Shown here piece after piece: positions 8,808 to 18,006 of a stretch of DNA of 64,000 nt. Positions within the stretch are counted from its first letter, which is position 1, and every line of letters begins with the position of its first letter. The notes beneath the pieces are model-generated. The model ran no database searches. It worked only from the letters and a program-made list of their open reading frames with translations, and was not told where the DNA came from. Source of the DNA: Janthinobacterium lividum (GTDB taxonomy: Bacteria > Pseudomonadota > Gammaproteobacteria > Burkholderiales > Burkholderiaceae_D); the NCBI RefSeq assembly GCF_034424625.1, contig NZ_CP139976.1, forward strand, positions 496,001 to 560,000. The letters run 5' to 3'. Made by a program: the position numbers and the translations under genes.

Positions 8808-9842
8808 ATGCATACATTGACCCGCGGCATGGCTGCCATTCTGGGCACCCTGGCGATCATGGCTGCCGCGCACGCGGACCAGGTCAGCGTGCACGACCCC
8901 GTGATGGCCAAAGAAGGCGACACGTATTATCTGTACAGCACGGGTCCCGGCATCACCTTTTACAGTTCAAAAAACATGGTCGACTGGCAGCCCGAAGGGC
9001 GCGTCTTCGCGGGCCAGCCCACGTGGGCAAAAACAGCCGCTCCATCGTTTGACGACCATATCTGGGCGCCCGACGTACAATTCCATGACGGAAAATATTA
9101 CCTGTATTACTCCGTGTCCGGCTTCGGCAAGAACACGTCCGGCATTGGCGTGACCGTCAACACCACCTTGAATCCCCGTTCGCCCGATTACCGCTGGGTC
9201 GACCAGGGCATGCTGCTGCAATCCGTGCCCGAGCGCGACGAGTGGAACGCCATCGACTCGAACATCATCACCGATGCCAAGGGCACGCCATGGATGTCGT
9301 TCGGCTCGTTCTGGAATGGCATCAAGCTGGTGAAACTGACGCCCGACTGGACCCGTATTGCGGAACCGCAAGAGTGGCATTCCCTGGCGCGACGCGTGCC
9401 CTTGCCGCCAAGGGCCGGCGAATTCAAGCCCGCACCGGAGGAAATCGAAGCGCCGTTCATCTTCCAGCATGGCAGCGATTATTTTCTCTTTGTGTCCTGG
9501 GGCCTGTGCTGCCAGAAGGAAAAAAGTACCTACCACCTGGCCGTGGGACGCGCCAACAGCGTGACGGGTCCCTACCTGGACAGGGATGGCCGCGACATGG
9601 CGCAGGGCGGCGGCACGGTGGTGCTGCAAGGCGACAAGGACTGGAAGGGTCTGGGCCACAACAGCGCCTACACCTTCGATGGCAAGGATTACCTGGTGCT
9701 GCACGCGTATGAGACGGCGGACAATTACTTGCAGAAGCTCAAGATCCTGCCCATGACGTGGGACAAGGATGGCTGGCCGCAGGTCGATGCGCGCGACTTG
9801 AACCGCTATCAAAGCCGCCAACTGCCGGCCGCCAAACCCTGA
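8808..9842 (+). CDS. Secreted GH43 arabinan endo-1,5-alpha-L-arabinosidase
   Basis: A 344-aa inverting beta-propeller glycosidase. The signal peptide ends at AAHA (residue 23). The catalytic triad is visible: base Asp30 (VHDPVM), Asp150 (AIDSN) and acid Glu214 (EIEAPFIF). GHNSAY (~residues 284-289) supplies the late-blade His. Size and motifs fit endo-arabinanases that cut the alpha-1,5 backbone; exo activity is possible. It lies 68 bp after the GH51 gene, and its product would feed the GH51 and GH127 enzymes. Confidence 0.88.
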   Translation: MHTLTRGMAAILGTLAIMAAAHADQVSVHDPVMAKEGDTYYLYSTGPGITFYSSKNMVDWQPEGRVFAGQPTWAKTAAPSFDDHIWAPDVQFHDGKYYLYYSVSGFGKNTSGIGVTVNTTLNPRSPDYRWVDQGMLLQSVPERDEWNAIDSNIITDAKGTPWMSFGSFWNGIKLVKLTPDWTRIAEPQEWHSLARRVPLPPRAGEFKPAPEEIEAPFIFQHGSDYFLFVSWGLCCQKEKSTYHLAVGRANSVTGPYLDRDGRDMAQGGGTVVLQGDKDWKGLGHNSAYTFDGKDYLVLHAYETADNYLQKLKILPMTWDKDGWPQVDARDLNRYQSRQLPAAKP

Positions 9843-9850
9843 GGGCGCCC

Positions 9851-12208
9851 ATGCAAAAGACCTTGTTGACGCTGGCGCTGGCCGCTGGCGGCCTGCTCGC
9901 GCCTGCGGCGCAGGCAGCCGAGCTGTTTCCCCTCTCGTCCGTGCGCTTGAAAGCGGGGCCGTTTCTCGATGCGCAAACGACGGACTTGCACTATCTGCTG
10001 GCGTTCGATCCGGACAAATTGCTGGCGCCGTTTCGCCGCGAGGCGGGCTTGCCGCAGGTGCAGTCCAGCTATGGCAACTGGGAATCGACAGGGCTGGACG
10101 GCCACATGGGCGGGCATTACCTGTCCGCGCTGGCGCTGATGGTGGCATCGACGGGCGACGCGCAGGCGCGCGAACGCCTCGACTACATGCTGGTGGAATT
10201 GAAGAAATGCCAGGATGCCAATGGCAACGGCTATCTGGGCGGTATCCCCGACGGCAATGCCGCCTGGCAAGCCATCGCCAAGGGAAAATTGCAGGCCGAC
10301 ACCTTCTCCGTCAATGGTAAATGGGTGCCGTGGTACAACCTGCACAAGGTGTTCGCCGGCTTGCGCGACGCCTACCAGTACGCCGGCCATCTTGAAGCGA
10401 AAACCATACTGATCGCCTTGTCGGACTGGGCCGTGAATCTGTCGGCCTCGCTTACCGATGCGCAGATGCAAGCGATGCTGCGCGCCGAGCACGGCGGCAT
10501 GAACGAAGTACTGGCCGACGTCTACGCGATGACGGGCGAGCAGCGCTACATGGACCTGGCCGTGCGCTTTTCGCATCAGGCGATCTTGCAGCCGCTGGCG
10601 GCGGGGCAAGACAAGCTGACGGGCCTGCATGCGAATACGCAGATTCCGAAGGTGATCGGCTTCGAGCGCATCGGCGCGCTGACAGGCCGGCGCGACTGGC
10701 AGCAGGCGGCGACATTCTTTTGGCAAACCGTGCACGACAAGCGCACGGTGGCCATCGGCGGCAACAGCGTCAAGGAGCATTTCCACGACGAGCACGATTT
10801 TTCGTCGATGGTGGAAGAGGTCGAGGGGCCGGAAACGTGCAATACCTACAATATGCTCAAGCTCACGCAGCAGCTGTTCCGCCGCGATGAGCAGGTGCGC
10901 TACGCGGATTACTACGAGCGCGCCCTGTACAACCATATCCTGTCGTCGCAGCGCCCGGGCACGGGCGGCTTCGTGTATTTCACGCCCATGCGCCCGAACC
11001 ACTACCGCGTGTATTCGCAAGTGGACAAGGGCATGTGGTGCTGCGTGGGATCCGGCATCGAAAGCCAGGCCAAGTATGGCGAGTTCATCTACGCGCATGA
11101 AGGCGACGCCCTGTACGTGAACCTGTTCATGGCGTCCACGCTGGACTGGAAAGAGCAGGGCGTGAAGATTATCCAGAGCACGCAGTTTCCGGACCAGGAC
11201 ACGACGCGCATTACCGTGCAGGGCAGTAAAACCTTCAGCATGAAGATCCGCTACCCGCAGTGGGTAGCCAAGGGCAAGCTGCGCCTGAAGCTCAACGGCA
11301 AGTCCATGCGCGTGAACGGCGTGCCCGGTGACTACGTGACCATCACGCGCGCCTGGAAAGCGGGCGACACCGTCGATGTCGCTCTACCCATGACGACGCG
11401 CCTGGAACAGATGCCGGACCAGTCGAATTACTATGCCGTGCTGCATGGCCCCATCGTGCTGGCCGCCAGGACGCAGCCGTTCGCGAATGAACAACTGAAC
11501 TATTTTGCCGACGACTCGCGCATGGGCCATATCGCCCAGGGGCAAGTGTGCCCGTTGGAATCGTCGCCCCTTTTCGTCAGCGATGAGAAGGATTTCATGC
11601 GGAGAATCCGTCCCGTGAAGGGACAGCCGCTGACGTTTACGGCGCCCGGGTTGATCCAGGGCAAGGATGCGGCGAAGATAAAACTGATCCCGTTCTTCCG
11701 CCTGCATGACTCTCGCTACATGCTGTACTGGCCCGTGTCCACGCCGGCCAGGATGGCGCAGCTGCAGGAAACCACCGCGCAAGCCGAAGCGCAGCGCCTG
11801 GCGCTCGATGCGCAAACCATCGACCAAGTGGCGCCCGGGCAGCAGCAGCCGGAATCTGATCATTTCTTCCAGGCGGAAGGGGGAGAAAACGGCGTCAACA
11901 AGGGCAGGCACTGGCGCCATGCGACAGGCTGGTTCAGCTATGAACTGAGCGACCCGCAAGCCGAAGCGAAGCTATTGCGCCTGACCCTGTCCACCCTCGA
12001 TGCGGGCCGCGTCTTTGACGTCCTGATCAACGGCATCAAGGTCGAGACGGTCGCCGTGGCGGCCGATGCGCCGCAAGAGCTGCATACGGTCGATATTGCC
12101 TTGCCTGCGGCCTTGGTAGCGGCCGCCAAGGGTAAATTGCGCGTGAAATTTGTCGCTGGCAAGGATTCCGTGGCGGGAGGCCTGTATGGACTGCGCTTGC
12201 TGCGCTGA
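9851..12208 (+). CDS. Secreted GH127 beta-L-arabinofuranosidase
   Basis: A 785-aa enzyme of the former DUF1680 family, which removes beta-linked L-arabinofuranose. A signal peptide (MQKTLLTLALAAGG..., cut near AQA) precedes an (alpha/alpha)6 barrel. The zinc-thiolate site of the family is intact: Glu328 and Cys330 (ETCNTYN) and Cys397-Cys398 (WCCVGSG), of which Cys397 would be the nucleophile. Beta-sandwich domains follow, and a last ~110-residue module from about residue 670 (DHFFQAEGGENG onward). The start at 9851, 8 bp after the GH43 stop, is chosen over an upstream in-frame start inside that gene. GH146, a sister family, is the main alternative. Confidence 0.9.
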   Translation: MQKTLLTLALAAGGLLAPAAQAAELFPLSSVRLKAGPFLDAQTTDLHYLLAFDPDKLLAPFRREAGLPQVQSSYGNWESTGLDGHMGGHYLSALALMVASTGDAQARERLDYMLVELKKCQDANGNGYLGGIPDGNAAWQAIAKGKLQADTFSVNGKWVPWYNLHKVFAGLRDAYQYAGHLEAKTILIALSDWAVNLSASLTDAQMQAMLRAEHGGMNEVLADVYAMTGEQRYMDLAVRFSHQAILQPLAAGQDKLTGLHANTQIPKVIGFERIGALTGRRDWQQAATFFWQTVHDKRTVAIGGNSVKEHFHDEHDFSSMVEEVEGPETCNTYNMLKLTQQLFRRDEQVRYADYYERALYNHILSSQRPGTGGFVYFTPMRPNHYRVYSQVDKGMWCCVGSGIESQAKYGEFIYAHEGDALYVNLFMASTLDWKEQGVKIIQSTQFPDQDTTRITVQGSKTFSMKIRYPQWVAKGKLRLKLNGKSMRVNGVPGDYVTITRAWKAGDTVDVALPMTTRLEQMPDQSNYYAVLHGPIVLAARTQPFANEQLNYFADDSRMGHIAQGQVCPLESSPLFVSDEKDFMRRIRPVKGQPLTFTAPGLIQGKDAAKIKLIPFFRLHDSRYMLYWPVSTPARMAQLQETTAQAEAQRLALDAQTIDQVAPGQQQPESDHFFQAEGGENGVNKGRHWRHATGWFSYELSDPQAEAKLLRLTLSTLDAGRVFDVLINGIKVETVAVAADAPQELHTVDIALPAALVAAAKGKLRVKFVAGKDSVAGGLYGLRLLR

Positions 12209-12227
12209 GGGAAGAGGGACTCTGCTG

Positions 12228-12276
12228 GCGATACCGATACGCAAATCGGTATCGCAAGCGAAAAAGAATTGATTGG
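12228..12276 (+). promoter_or_regulatory. Candidate LysR operator and promoter of the furanose transporter operon
   Basis: GCGATACCGAT (12228-12238) and ATCGGTATCGC (12245-12255) form a perfect 11-bp inverted repeat with a 6-base spacer. Inside it is ATAC-N8-GTAT (12237-12252), and ATTGATTGG starts 16 bases after its end (12268-12276). Operator form and spacing equal those at 1666-1705, suggesting joint control. Confidence 0.6.
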
Positions 12277-12370
12277 ATGGCTATGTTGCTTTCTCCTACC
12301 ATGGGTTCATAAAAAACCGCCCATCCGGCATCCGGCTGTGATGGTATTCCAAAAAAAACTGGAGACAAGA

Positions 12371-13333
12371 ATGAAATTGACACGCCGCACACTCCTCGCC
12401 AGCGCCATGCTGCTCGCACTGTCCGCTACTTCTTCCGCTTTCGCCGCCAAGCCCCTCGTCATGGGCTTTTCGCAGGTGGGCGCCGAAAGCGAATGGCGCA
12501 CCGCCAATACCGTCTCCATCAAGGATGCCGCCAAGAAAGATGGCGTTACCCTGAAATTTGCCGATGCCCAGCAAAAGCAGGAAAACCAGGTCAAGGCGCT
12601 GCGCTCGTTCATCGCGCAAAAGGTCGACGTCATCGCCTTCTCGCCGGTCGTTGAATCGGGCTGGGATACCGTCTTGCGCGAAGCCAAGGCTGCCAAGATT
12701 CCCGTCATCCTGACGGACCGCGCCGTCAACGTGGCCGACAAATCGCTGTACGTGACCTTCATCGGTTCCGACTTCGTGGAAGAGGGCCGCCGTGCCGGCC
12801 AATGGCTGCTCGAGCATGCCAAGAAAACCCCGGATGCCACCCTGAACATCGTCGAGCTGCAAGGCACGGTGGGCTCCGCCCCGGCCATCGACCGCAAGGC
12901 GGGCTTCCTGGAAGTGGTGGGCAAGAATCCGAAGATGAAGATCATCCGTTCGCAAACGGGCGACTTTACGCGCGCCAAGGGAAAGGAAGTGATGGAAGCC
13001 TTCCTGAAGGCCGAAGGCAAGAAGATCAACGTGCTGTACGCGCACAATGACGACATGGCCATCGGCGCCATCCAGGCCATCGAAGAAGCGGGCATGAAAC
13101 CGGGCAAGGATATCGTCATCATCTCGATCGATGGCGTCAAAGGCGCGTTCGAGGCCATGATCGCCGGCAAGCTGAATGTCACCGTCGAGTGCAGCCCGCT
13201 GCTGGGTCCGCAACTGATGTCGATTGCCCGCGATGTGGTGGCCGGCAAGCCCGTGCCGGCGCGCATCACGACGGTGGAAGGCGTGTTCCCTGCCGAGGTG
13301 GCCGCCAAGGAATTCCCGAACCGTAAGTACTAA
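12371..13333 (+). CDS. ytfQ: Sugar ABC transporter substrate-binding protein, YtfQ type
   Basis: A 320-aa periplasmic binding protein with a signal peptide cut after SAFA (residue ~25). The mature start (KPLVMGFSQVGAESEWR) and the segments QKQENQVKAL, VELQGTVGSAPAIDRK and YAHNDDMAIGAIQA follow E. coli YtfQ, the receptor of the galactofuranose importer. In this island L-arabinofuranose or short arabino-oligosaccharides are likelier ligands, an inference from the surrounding arabinofuranosidases. It is the first gene of a five-gene operon. GGAGA six bases before ATG supports the start. Confidence 0.93.
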   Translation: MKLTRRTLLASAMLLALSATSSAFAAKPLVMGFSQVGAESEWRTANTVSIKDAAKKDGVTLKFADAQQKQENQVKALRSFIAQKVDVIAFSPVVESGWDTVLREAKAAKIPVILTDRAVNVADKSLYVTFIGSDFVEEGRRAGQWLLEHAKKTPDATLNIVELQGTVGSAPAIDRKAGFLEVVGKNPKMKIIRSQTGDFTRAKGKEVMEAFLKAEGKKINVLYAHNDDMAIGAIQAIEEAGMKPGKDIVIISIDGVKGAFEAMIAGKLNVTVECSPLLGPQLMSIARDVVAGKPVPARITTVEGVFPAEVAAKEFPNRKY

Positions 13334-13342
13334 GCTTGCCGC

Positions 13343-14884
13343 ATGATGAAGACGCAAGTGAAACACAATGCCGCGCCAGCTCCCTTGCTGGAGTTGCGCG
13401 GCATCAGCAAGTCCTTTCCCGGCGTCAAAGCCCTCAGCGACGTAGCCCTGCGCCTGTATCCGGGCGAAGTGCACACCTTGATGGGGCAAAATGGTGCCGG
13501 GAAATCGACCCTGATCAAGGTGCTGACGGGCGTCTACACGCCCGACAGCGGCCAGATTTTGCTCGATGGCAAGCCCATTGCGCCCGCGTCCACCTCGGAT
13601 GCCCAGGGACTGGGCATCAGCACCGTGTACCAGGAAGTCAATCTGTGCCCGAACCTGTCGGTGGCGGAAAACATTTTTATCGGCCGCTATCCGCGCCGCT
13701 TTGGCGCTATCGACTGGCGTGGCATGCAGCAACAGGCGCGTGCCTTGCTGCAGCAATTGCAGATCGATATCGATGTCACGGCGCAACTGTCCAGCTTTCC
13801 GCTGGCCATCCAGCAAATGGTGGCCATTTCGCGCGCGCTGAACATTTCGGCCCGCGTGCTGATCCTCGATGAACCCACGTCCAGCCTGGACGAGGCGGAA
13901 GTCAATCTGCTGTTTTCCGTGCTGCGCCGCCTGCGCGAGCAGGGCATGGCGATTCTGTTCGTCACCCATTTCCTCGACCAGACGTATGCCATTTCCGACC
14001 GCATCACCGTCATGCGCAATGGCGAGCGCGAGGGAGAGTACGCGTGCAGCGAGCTGTCGCGCCTGGCGCTGGTGAACAAGATGATCGGTGTGGCGGCCGA
14101 CACGCAGGAACAAACGCTTGATCTGGCGCAAGACGCGGGCGCCGCCAGCTTTGGTCCGACTGTGCTCGAAGCGCAGGGCCTCGGCCGCAAGGGCGCCTTG
14201 CTGCCCATGGATTTCCACATCCGCCAGGGTGAATTGCTGGGCCTGGCCGGCTTGCTCGGTTCGGGCCGCACGGAACTGGCGCGCCTGCTGTTTGGCGCCG
14301 ACAAGGCCGATTCCGGCACGATCACGATGCAGGGCCAGCCACGCCACTTCAGCGTGCCGCGCGATGCGATTGCCCGGGACATCGGCTTTTGCTCGGAAGA
14401 CCGCAAGCATGAGGGCGCGATTTTGTCGCTGTCCGTGCGCGAAAACATCATCCTGGCCTTGCAGGCCCGCACGGGCTTGTTGCGCGCCATTCCGTTCAAA
14501 CGCCAGCAGGCGCTGGCCGATGAATATGTGAAGGCGCTCGGCATCAAGACGGCCAGCATCGAAGCCCCCATCGGCAGCCTGTCGGGCGGCAATCAGCAAA
14601 AAGCCTTGCTGGCGCGCTGGCTGGTGACGTCGCCGGCCATGCTGATCCTCGATGAACCGACGCGCGGCATCGACGTGCGCGCCAAGCAGGAAATCATGAG
14701 CTATGTAAGCAAGCTGTGCCGCAAGGGCATGGCCATCCTGTTCATCTCGTCGGAGCTGCCGGAAGTGCTGCGCTGCAGCGACCGCATCGTCGTCATGCGC
14801 GACCGCAAGGGCTGCGGCGACTATGCGCGCGGCGAGCTGGACGACAGTTCCGTGCTGCAAGTGATCGCCGGAGACGCCACATGA
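13343..14884 (+). CDS. ytfR: Sugar ABC transporter ATP-binding protein, YtfR type
   Basis: A 513-aa protein with two tandem ABC domains, as in RbsA/YtfR. The first carries Walker A GQNGAGKST (~residue 50) and Walker B ILDEPTSSLD. The second has the degenerate P-loop LLGSGRTEL, signature LSGGNQQK and ILDEPTRGID. It energises import by the two permeases encoded next. It starts 9 bp after the binding-protein gene, and its stop overlaps the next start by 4 bp (ATGA). Confidence 0.94.
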   Translation: MMKTQVKHNAAPAPLLELRGISKSFPGVKALSDVALRLYPGEVHTLMGQNGAGKSTLIKVLTGVYTPDSGQILLDGKPIAPASTSDAQGLGISTVYQEVNLCPNLSVAENIFIGRYPRRFGAIDWRGMQQQARALLQQLQIDIDVTAQLSSFPLAIQQMVAISRALNISARVLILDEPTSSLDEAEVNLLFSVLRRLREQGMAILFVTHFLDQTYAISDRITVMRNGEREGEYACSELSRLALVNKMIGVAADTQEQTLDLAQDAGAASFGPTVLEAQGLGRKGALLPMDFHIRQGELLGLAGLLGSGRTELARLLFGADKADSGTITMQGQPRHFSVPRDAIARDIGFCSEDRKHEGAILSLSVRENIILALQARTGLLRAIPFKRQQALADEYVKALGIKTASIEAPIGSLSGGNQQKALLARWLVTSPAMLILDEPTRGIDVRAKQEIMSYVSKLCRKGMAILFISSELPEVLRCSDRIVVMRDRKGCGDYARGELDDSSVLQVIAGDAT

Positions 14885-15963
14885 GTTTATCCACGCCATC
14901 GAGCGCGCCACTGGCGCGCGCCGCTTCCCTTACGAATGCTTCCATGTTGCAGAGTGTCTTGCATCACCCCCTGAGCCGGCCCCTGGCCGCGCTGTTCTTG
15001 CTGCTGCTGGTCGACTTCTTCGCCATCCCCGGTTTTTTCCATCTGGAAATTCGCGACGGTCACCTGTACGGCAGCGTGATCGACATCGTCAACCGCGCCG
15101 CGCCGCTGATGCTGGCGGCCTTGGGCATGACCCTGGTGATCGCCACGCGCGGCATCGATATTTCCGTGGGCGCCGTCGTGGCCCTGTCCGGCACCGTGGC
15201 CGCCATGCTGATCGGCGGCACCATGGTGATGGAAAATGGCGTGCCGACCTACGTGAGCAACATTCCCATGGGCTGGGCCCTGGCCGCCGCCCTGGGCGCG
15301 GCCTTGCTGTGCGGCGCCTGGAATGGCGTGCTGGTGGCGGGCCTGGGCTTGCAGCCCATCGTCGCCACCCTGATCCTGATGGTGGCGGGGCGCGGCCTGG
15401 CGCAATTGCTCACGGATGGGCAGATCGTCACCGTCTACTACCAGCCCTTCTTTTTCATCGGCAGCGGTTACCTGTTCGGCTTGCCGTTTTCCCTGTTCCT
15501 CGTCGCTGCCGTGTTCCTCATCACGGCCGTGCTGATGCGCAAGACGGCCTTGGGCCTGTTCATCCAGGCCGTCGGCATCAATCCCGTCGCCGCGCGCCTG
15601 GCCGGCATCAAGACGGCGACCCTGATTTTCTTTGTGTACGTCTTTTGCGCCGCCTGCGCGGGGCTGTCGGGCCTGATGATCAGCTCGAACATCAAGAGCG
15701 CCGACGCGAACAACGCTGGCCTGATGCTGGAACTGGACGCCATCCTGGCCGTGACCCTGGGCGGTACGTCCCTGGCTGGCGGCAAGTTCAGCTTAGTCGG
15801 CAGCATGATCGGCGCGCTCATCATCCAGACCCTGACCTACACGATTTATTCGCTGGGTGTGCCGCCGGAAGTGAACATGGTCGTCAAGTCGGTCGTCGTC
15901 TTCCTCGTCTGCCTGTCGCAATCGTCGGAATTCAAGCAATTGCTGCATCGGAGAAAAGCATGA
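14881..15963 (+). CDS. ytfT: Sugar ABC transporter permease, YtfT type
   Basis: A 360-aa inner-membrane permease of the BPD_transp_2 (ribose/furanose) family. It has about ten hydrophobic segments and the family hallmark GMTLVIATRGIDISVGAVVALSG (shown here only as landmarks IATRGIDIS and SVGAVV). The stretch SADANNAGLMLELDAILAV resembles YtfT. The ATG at 14881 overlaps the ATPase stop; longer in-frame starts would lie inside that gene. It ends overlapping the second permease by 4 bp. Confidence 0.93.
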   Translation: MSLSTPSSAPLARAASLTNASMLQSVLHHPLSRPLAALFLLLLVDFFAIPGFFHLEIRDGHLYGSVIDIVNRAAPLMLAALGMTLVIATRGIDISVGAVVALSGTVAAMLIGGTMVMENGVPTYVSNIPMGWALAAALGAALLCGAWNGVLVAGLGLQPIVATLILMVAGRGLAQLLTDGQIVTVYYQPFFFIGSGYLFGLPFSLFLVAAVFLITAVLMRKTALGLFIQAVGINPVAARLAGIKTATLIFFVYVFCAACAGLSGLMISSNIKSADANNAGLMLELDAILAVTLGGTSLAGGKFSLVGSMIGALIIQTLTYTIYSLGVPPEVNMVVKSVVVFLVCLSQSSEFKQLLHRRKA

Positions 15964-16934
15964 AGGGTTTGCTGCACACCCCGTATTTCACCTCGCTCGT
16001 CACGGTCTTGCTGCTGGTGGTGATGCTGGGCCTGGGCGGCGCCGCCTACCCGGGCCTGCTGTCGACGCAGGTCATTTTTAACTTATTGATCGATAACGCC
16101 TTTTTGCTCGTCATCGCCGTCGGCATGACCTTCGTCATCGTGTCCGGCGGCATCGATCTGTCCGTCGGTTCCGTGCTGGCCCTGTCGACCATGATCGCCG
16201 CCTGGCTGCTCAACGTGGCGCACTGGCCGCCGCTGCTGGTGATCGTCACCGTGCTGGCGCTGGGCACCGTATTTGGCGCCAGCATGGGCGCGCTGATCCA
16301 TTATTTCAAATTACAGCCGTTCATCGTCACCCTGGCCGGCATGTTTCTGGCGCGCGGGCTGTGCTACTTGATCAGCATCAACTCCATCACCATCGATGAT
16401 CCGCTGTTCGTGGCCATGTCGCAGACGCAGTTGCAATTTCTTGGTGGTTTTGTCTCGCCGGGCGTGGTGATCGCCGTGGTCACTTTGCTGCTGGCCATCT
16501 GGCTGGCGCACGCCACGCCGTTCGGCCGCGCCGTGTATGCGATCGGCGGCAATGAACAATCGGCCTTGATGATGGGGCTGCCTGTCGGCCGCACCAAGGT
16601 TTTCATTTATGCCTTCAGCGGCTTTTGCGCCTCGCTCGGCGGCGTGCTGTTTTCGTTCTACATGCTGTCCGGCTATGGCTTGCATGCGCAAGGCACGGAA
16701 CTGGACGCGATTGCCGCCGTTGTCATCGGCGGCACCCTGCTCAGCGGCGGCTACGGCTATGTGGCGGGTGCGCTGTCGGGCGTGCTGGTGCTGGGCACCA
16801 TCCAGACCCTGATCGCCTTCGACGGCACGCTCAGCTCGTGGTGGACCAAGATCGTCATCGGCGGCCTGCTGTTTGTCTTTTGCGTCGTGCAAAGACTGAT
16901 GGCCATGGGCCAGAAAAATACCAACGGGAGTTAA
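15960..16934 (+). CDS. yjfF: Sugar ABC transporter permease, YjfF type
   Basis: A 324-aa second permease, giving the heteromeric channel typical of the YtfQRT-YjfF system. Landmarks are [30 protein letters not shown] near the C-terminus (also in YjfF) and ELDAIAAVVIGGTLLSGG. Its start at 15960 overlaps the first permease stop (ATGA). Four coupled transporter genes followed by a GH43 gene indicate uptake of the sugars the hydrolases release. Confidence 0.93.
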   Translation: MKGLLHTPYFTSLVTVLLLVVMLGLGGAAYPGLLSTQVIFNLLIDNAFLLVIAVGMTFVIVSGGIDLSVGSVLALSTMIAAWLLNVAHWPPLLVIVTVLALGTVFGASMGALIHYFKLQPFIVTLAGMFLARGLCYLISINSITIDDPLFVAMSQTQLQFLGGFVSPGVVIAVVTLLLAIWLAHATPFGRAVYAIGGNEQSALMMGLPVGRTKVFIYAFSGFCASLGGVLFSFYMLSGYGLHAQGTELDAIAAVVIGGTLLSGGYGYVAGALSGVLVLGTIQTLIAFDGTLSSWWTKIVIGGLLFVFCVVQRLMAMGQKNTNGS

Positions 16935-16938
16935 TCTG

Positions 16939-17913
16939 ATGTTCAAGCAACACACACTTGCCGCAGCCATCGGCATGGCGGCGGCGCTCGCCTGCGCCCC
17001 ATTCGGCGTGCAGGCGGCCAACCCCATCGTGAAAAATATCTACACGGGCGACCCGGCCGCGCTGGTCGACAATGGCAGGGTGTACCTGTACGTCGGCCAC
17101 GATGAAGCGAGCGCCACGGATACGGATTACCGCATGAACGAGTGGCGCGTGTATTCCTCGTGCGACATGGCGAACTGGACGGACCACGGCTCGCCCGTGC
17201 GTTACTCGACCTTCGCGTGGGCCGGCAAGGATGCCTGGGCCGGCGACATCGTCAAGCGCGGCAACAAATACTATTTTTATTCGACCGTCGACCACAAGAC
17301 CATCCCCGGCAAGGCCATCGGCGTAGCCGTGTCCGACAGCCCGACCGGGCCGTTCGTCGATGCGCGCGGCAGCGCCCTGATCACGAACGACATGACGAAG
17401 CAGACGGCCATTCCCTGGGACGACATCGATCCGGCCGTCTTCATCGATACGGACGGCCAGGCCTATATTTACTGGGGCAACACGGTCTTGAAATACGCCA
17501 AGCTGAAAGCCAACATGACGGAGCTGGACGGCCCGATCCTGACCTTCGGCATGGATGCGTTTACGGAAGCGGCCTACATGCACAAGCATGCGGGCACGTA
17601 TTACTTGTCGTACTCGCGCAATTTCCCGGAAGAAACGGCGTACTCGACAGGACCGACGCCGACAGGTCCCTGGCATTTCCGCGGCACCATCATGGACAAG
17701 AATGCCGTCGTGAAAACCATTCACCAGGCCATCATCGAATTCAACGGCAAGTCCTACATCTTCTATCACAACGACAAGTTGCCCGGCGGTGGAGAATACC
17801 GGCGCTCCGTGGCCGTGGAAGAGCTGAAATACAAGCCGGACGGCACCATCGAATTCATCCATCAAACGGCCGGTCCGGCCGCCAATCCCAGCGCCGCCTG
17901 CAAGGCATCCTGA
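16939..17913 (+). CDS. Secreted GH43 arabinofuranosidase/arabinanase
   Basis: A 324-aa GH43 enzyme with a signal peptide cut near VQA (residue 26). The base is Asp38 (YTGDPAAL), the second Asp is in DDIDPAVF, and the acid Glu is in FTEAAYMHKH. The sequence differs clearly from the GH43 protein at 8808, so they are not recent duplicates. It lies 4 bp after the YjfF-type gene, last in the transporter operon, so hydrolase and importer are made together. Exo-alpha-L-arabinofuranosidase or xylosidase activity is possible; the substrate is inferred from context. Confidence 0.87.
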   Translation: MFKQHTLAAAIGMAAALACAPFGVQAANPIVKNIYTGDPAALVDNGRVYLYVGHDEASATDTDYRMNEWRVYSSCDMANWTDHGSPVRYSTFAWAGKDAWAGDIVKRGNKYYFYSTVDHKTIPGKAIGVAVSDSPTGPFVDARGSALITNDMTKQTAIPWDDIDPAVFIDTDGQAYIYWGNTVLKYAKLKANMTELDGPILTFGMDAFTEAAYMHKHAGTYYLSYSRNFPEETAYSTGPTPTGPWHFRGTIMDKNAVVKTIHQAIIEFNGKSYIFYHNDKLPGGGEYRRSVAVEELKYKPDGTIEFIHQTAGPAANPSAACKAS

Positions 17914-17981
17914 ACGCTCGTTGACTACGCACAAAAAGGAGACACACCGATATCTATAACATCGATATTGAGTTAGAACCG

Positions 17982-17997
17982 ATATCGATCATGATAT
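17982..17997. promoter_or_regulatory. Candidate autoregulatory operator before the LysR gene
   Basis: ATAT-CGATCATG-ATAT has the same ATAY-N8-RTAT form as the sites at 1666 and 12237. It ends 9 bp before the ATG at 18007, where bound regulator would block its own expression. A partial related half-site pair (CGATATC and CGATATT) lies just upstream at 17949-17969. Confidence 0.5.
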
Positions 17998-18006
17998 GAT
18001 TTATTC

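Noticed and set aside
12296..14911. Very long minus-strand open frame (871 codons) opposite the ytfQ-ytfR genes
   Set aside because: The translation is His/Gln/Arg-rich without domains, and the plus strand carries two unmistakable transporter genes. It is a GC-rich shadow frame.
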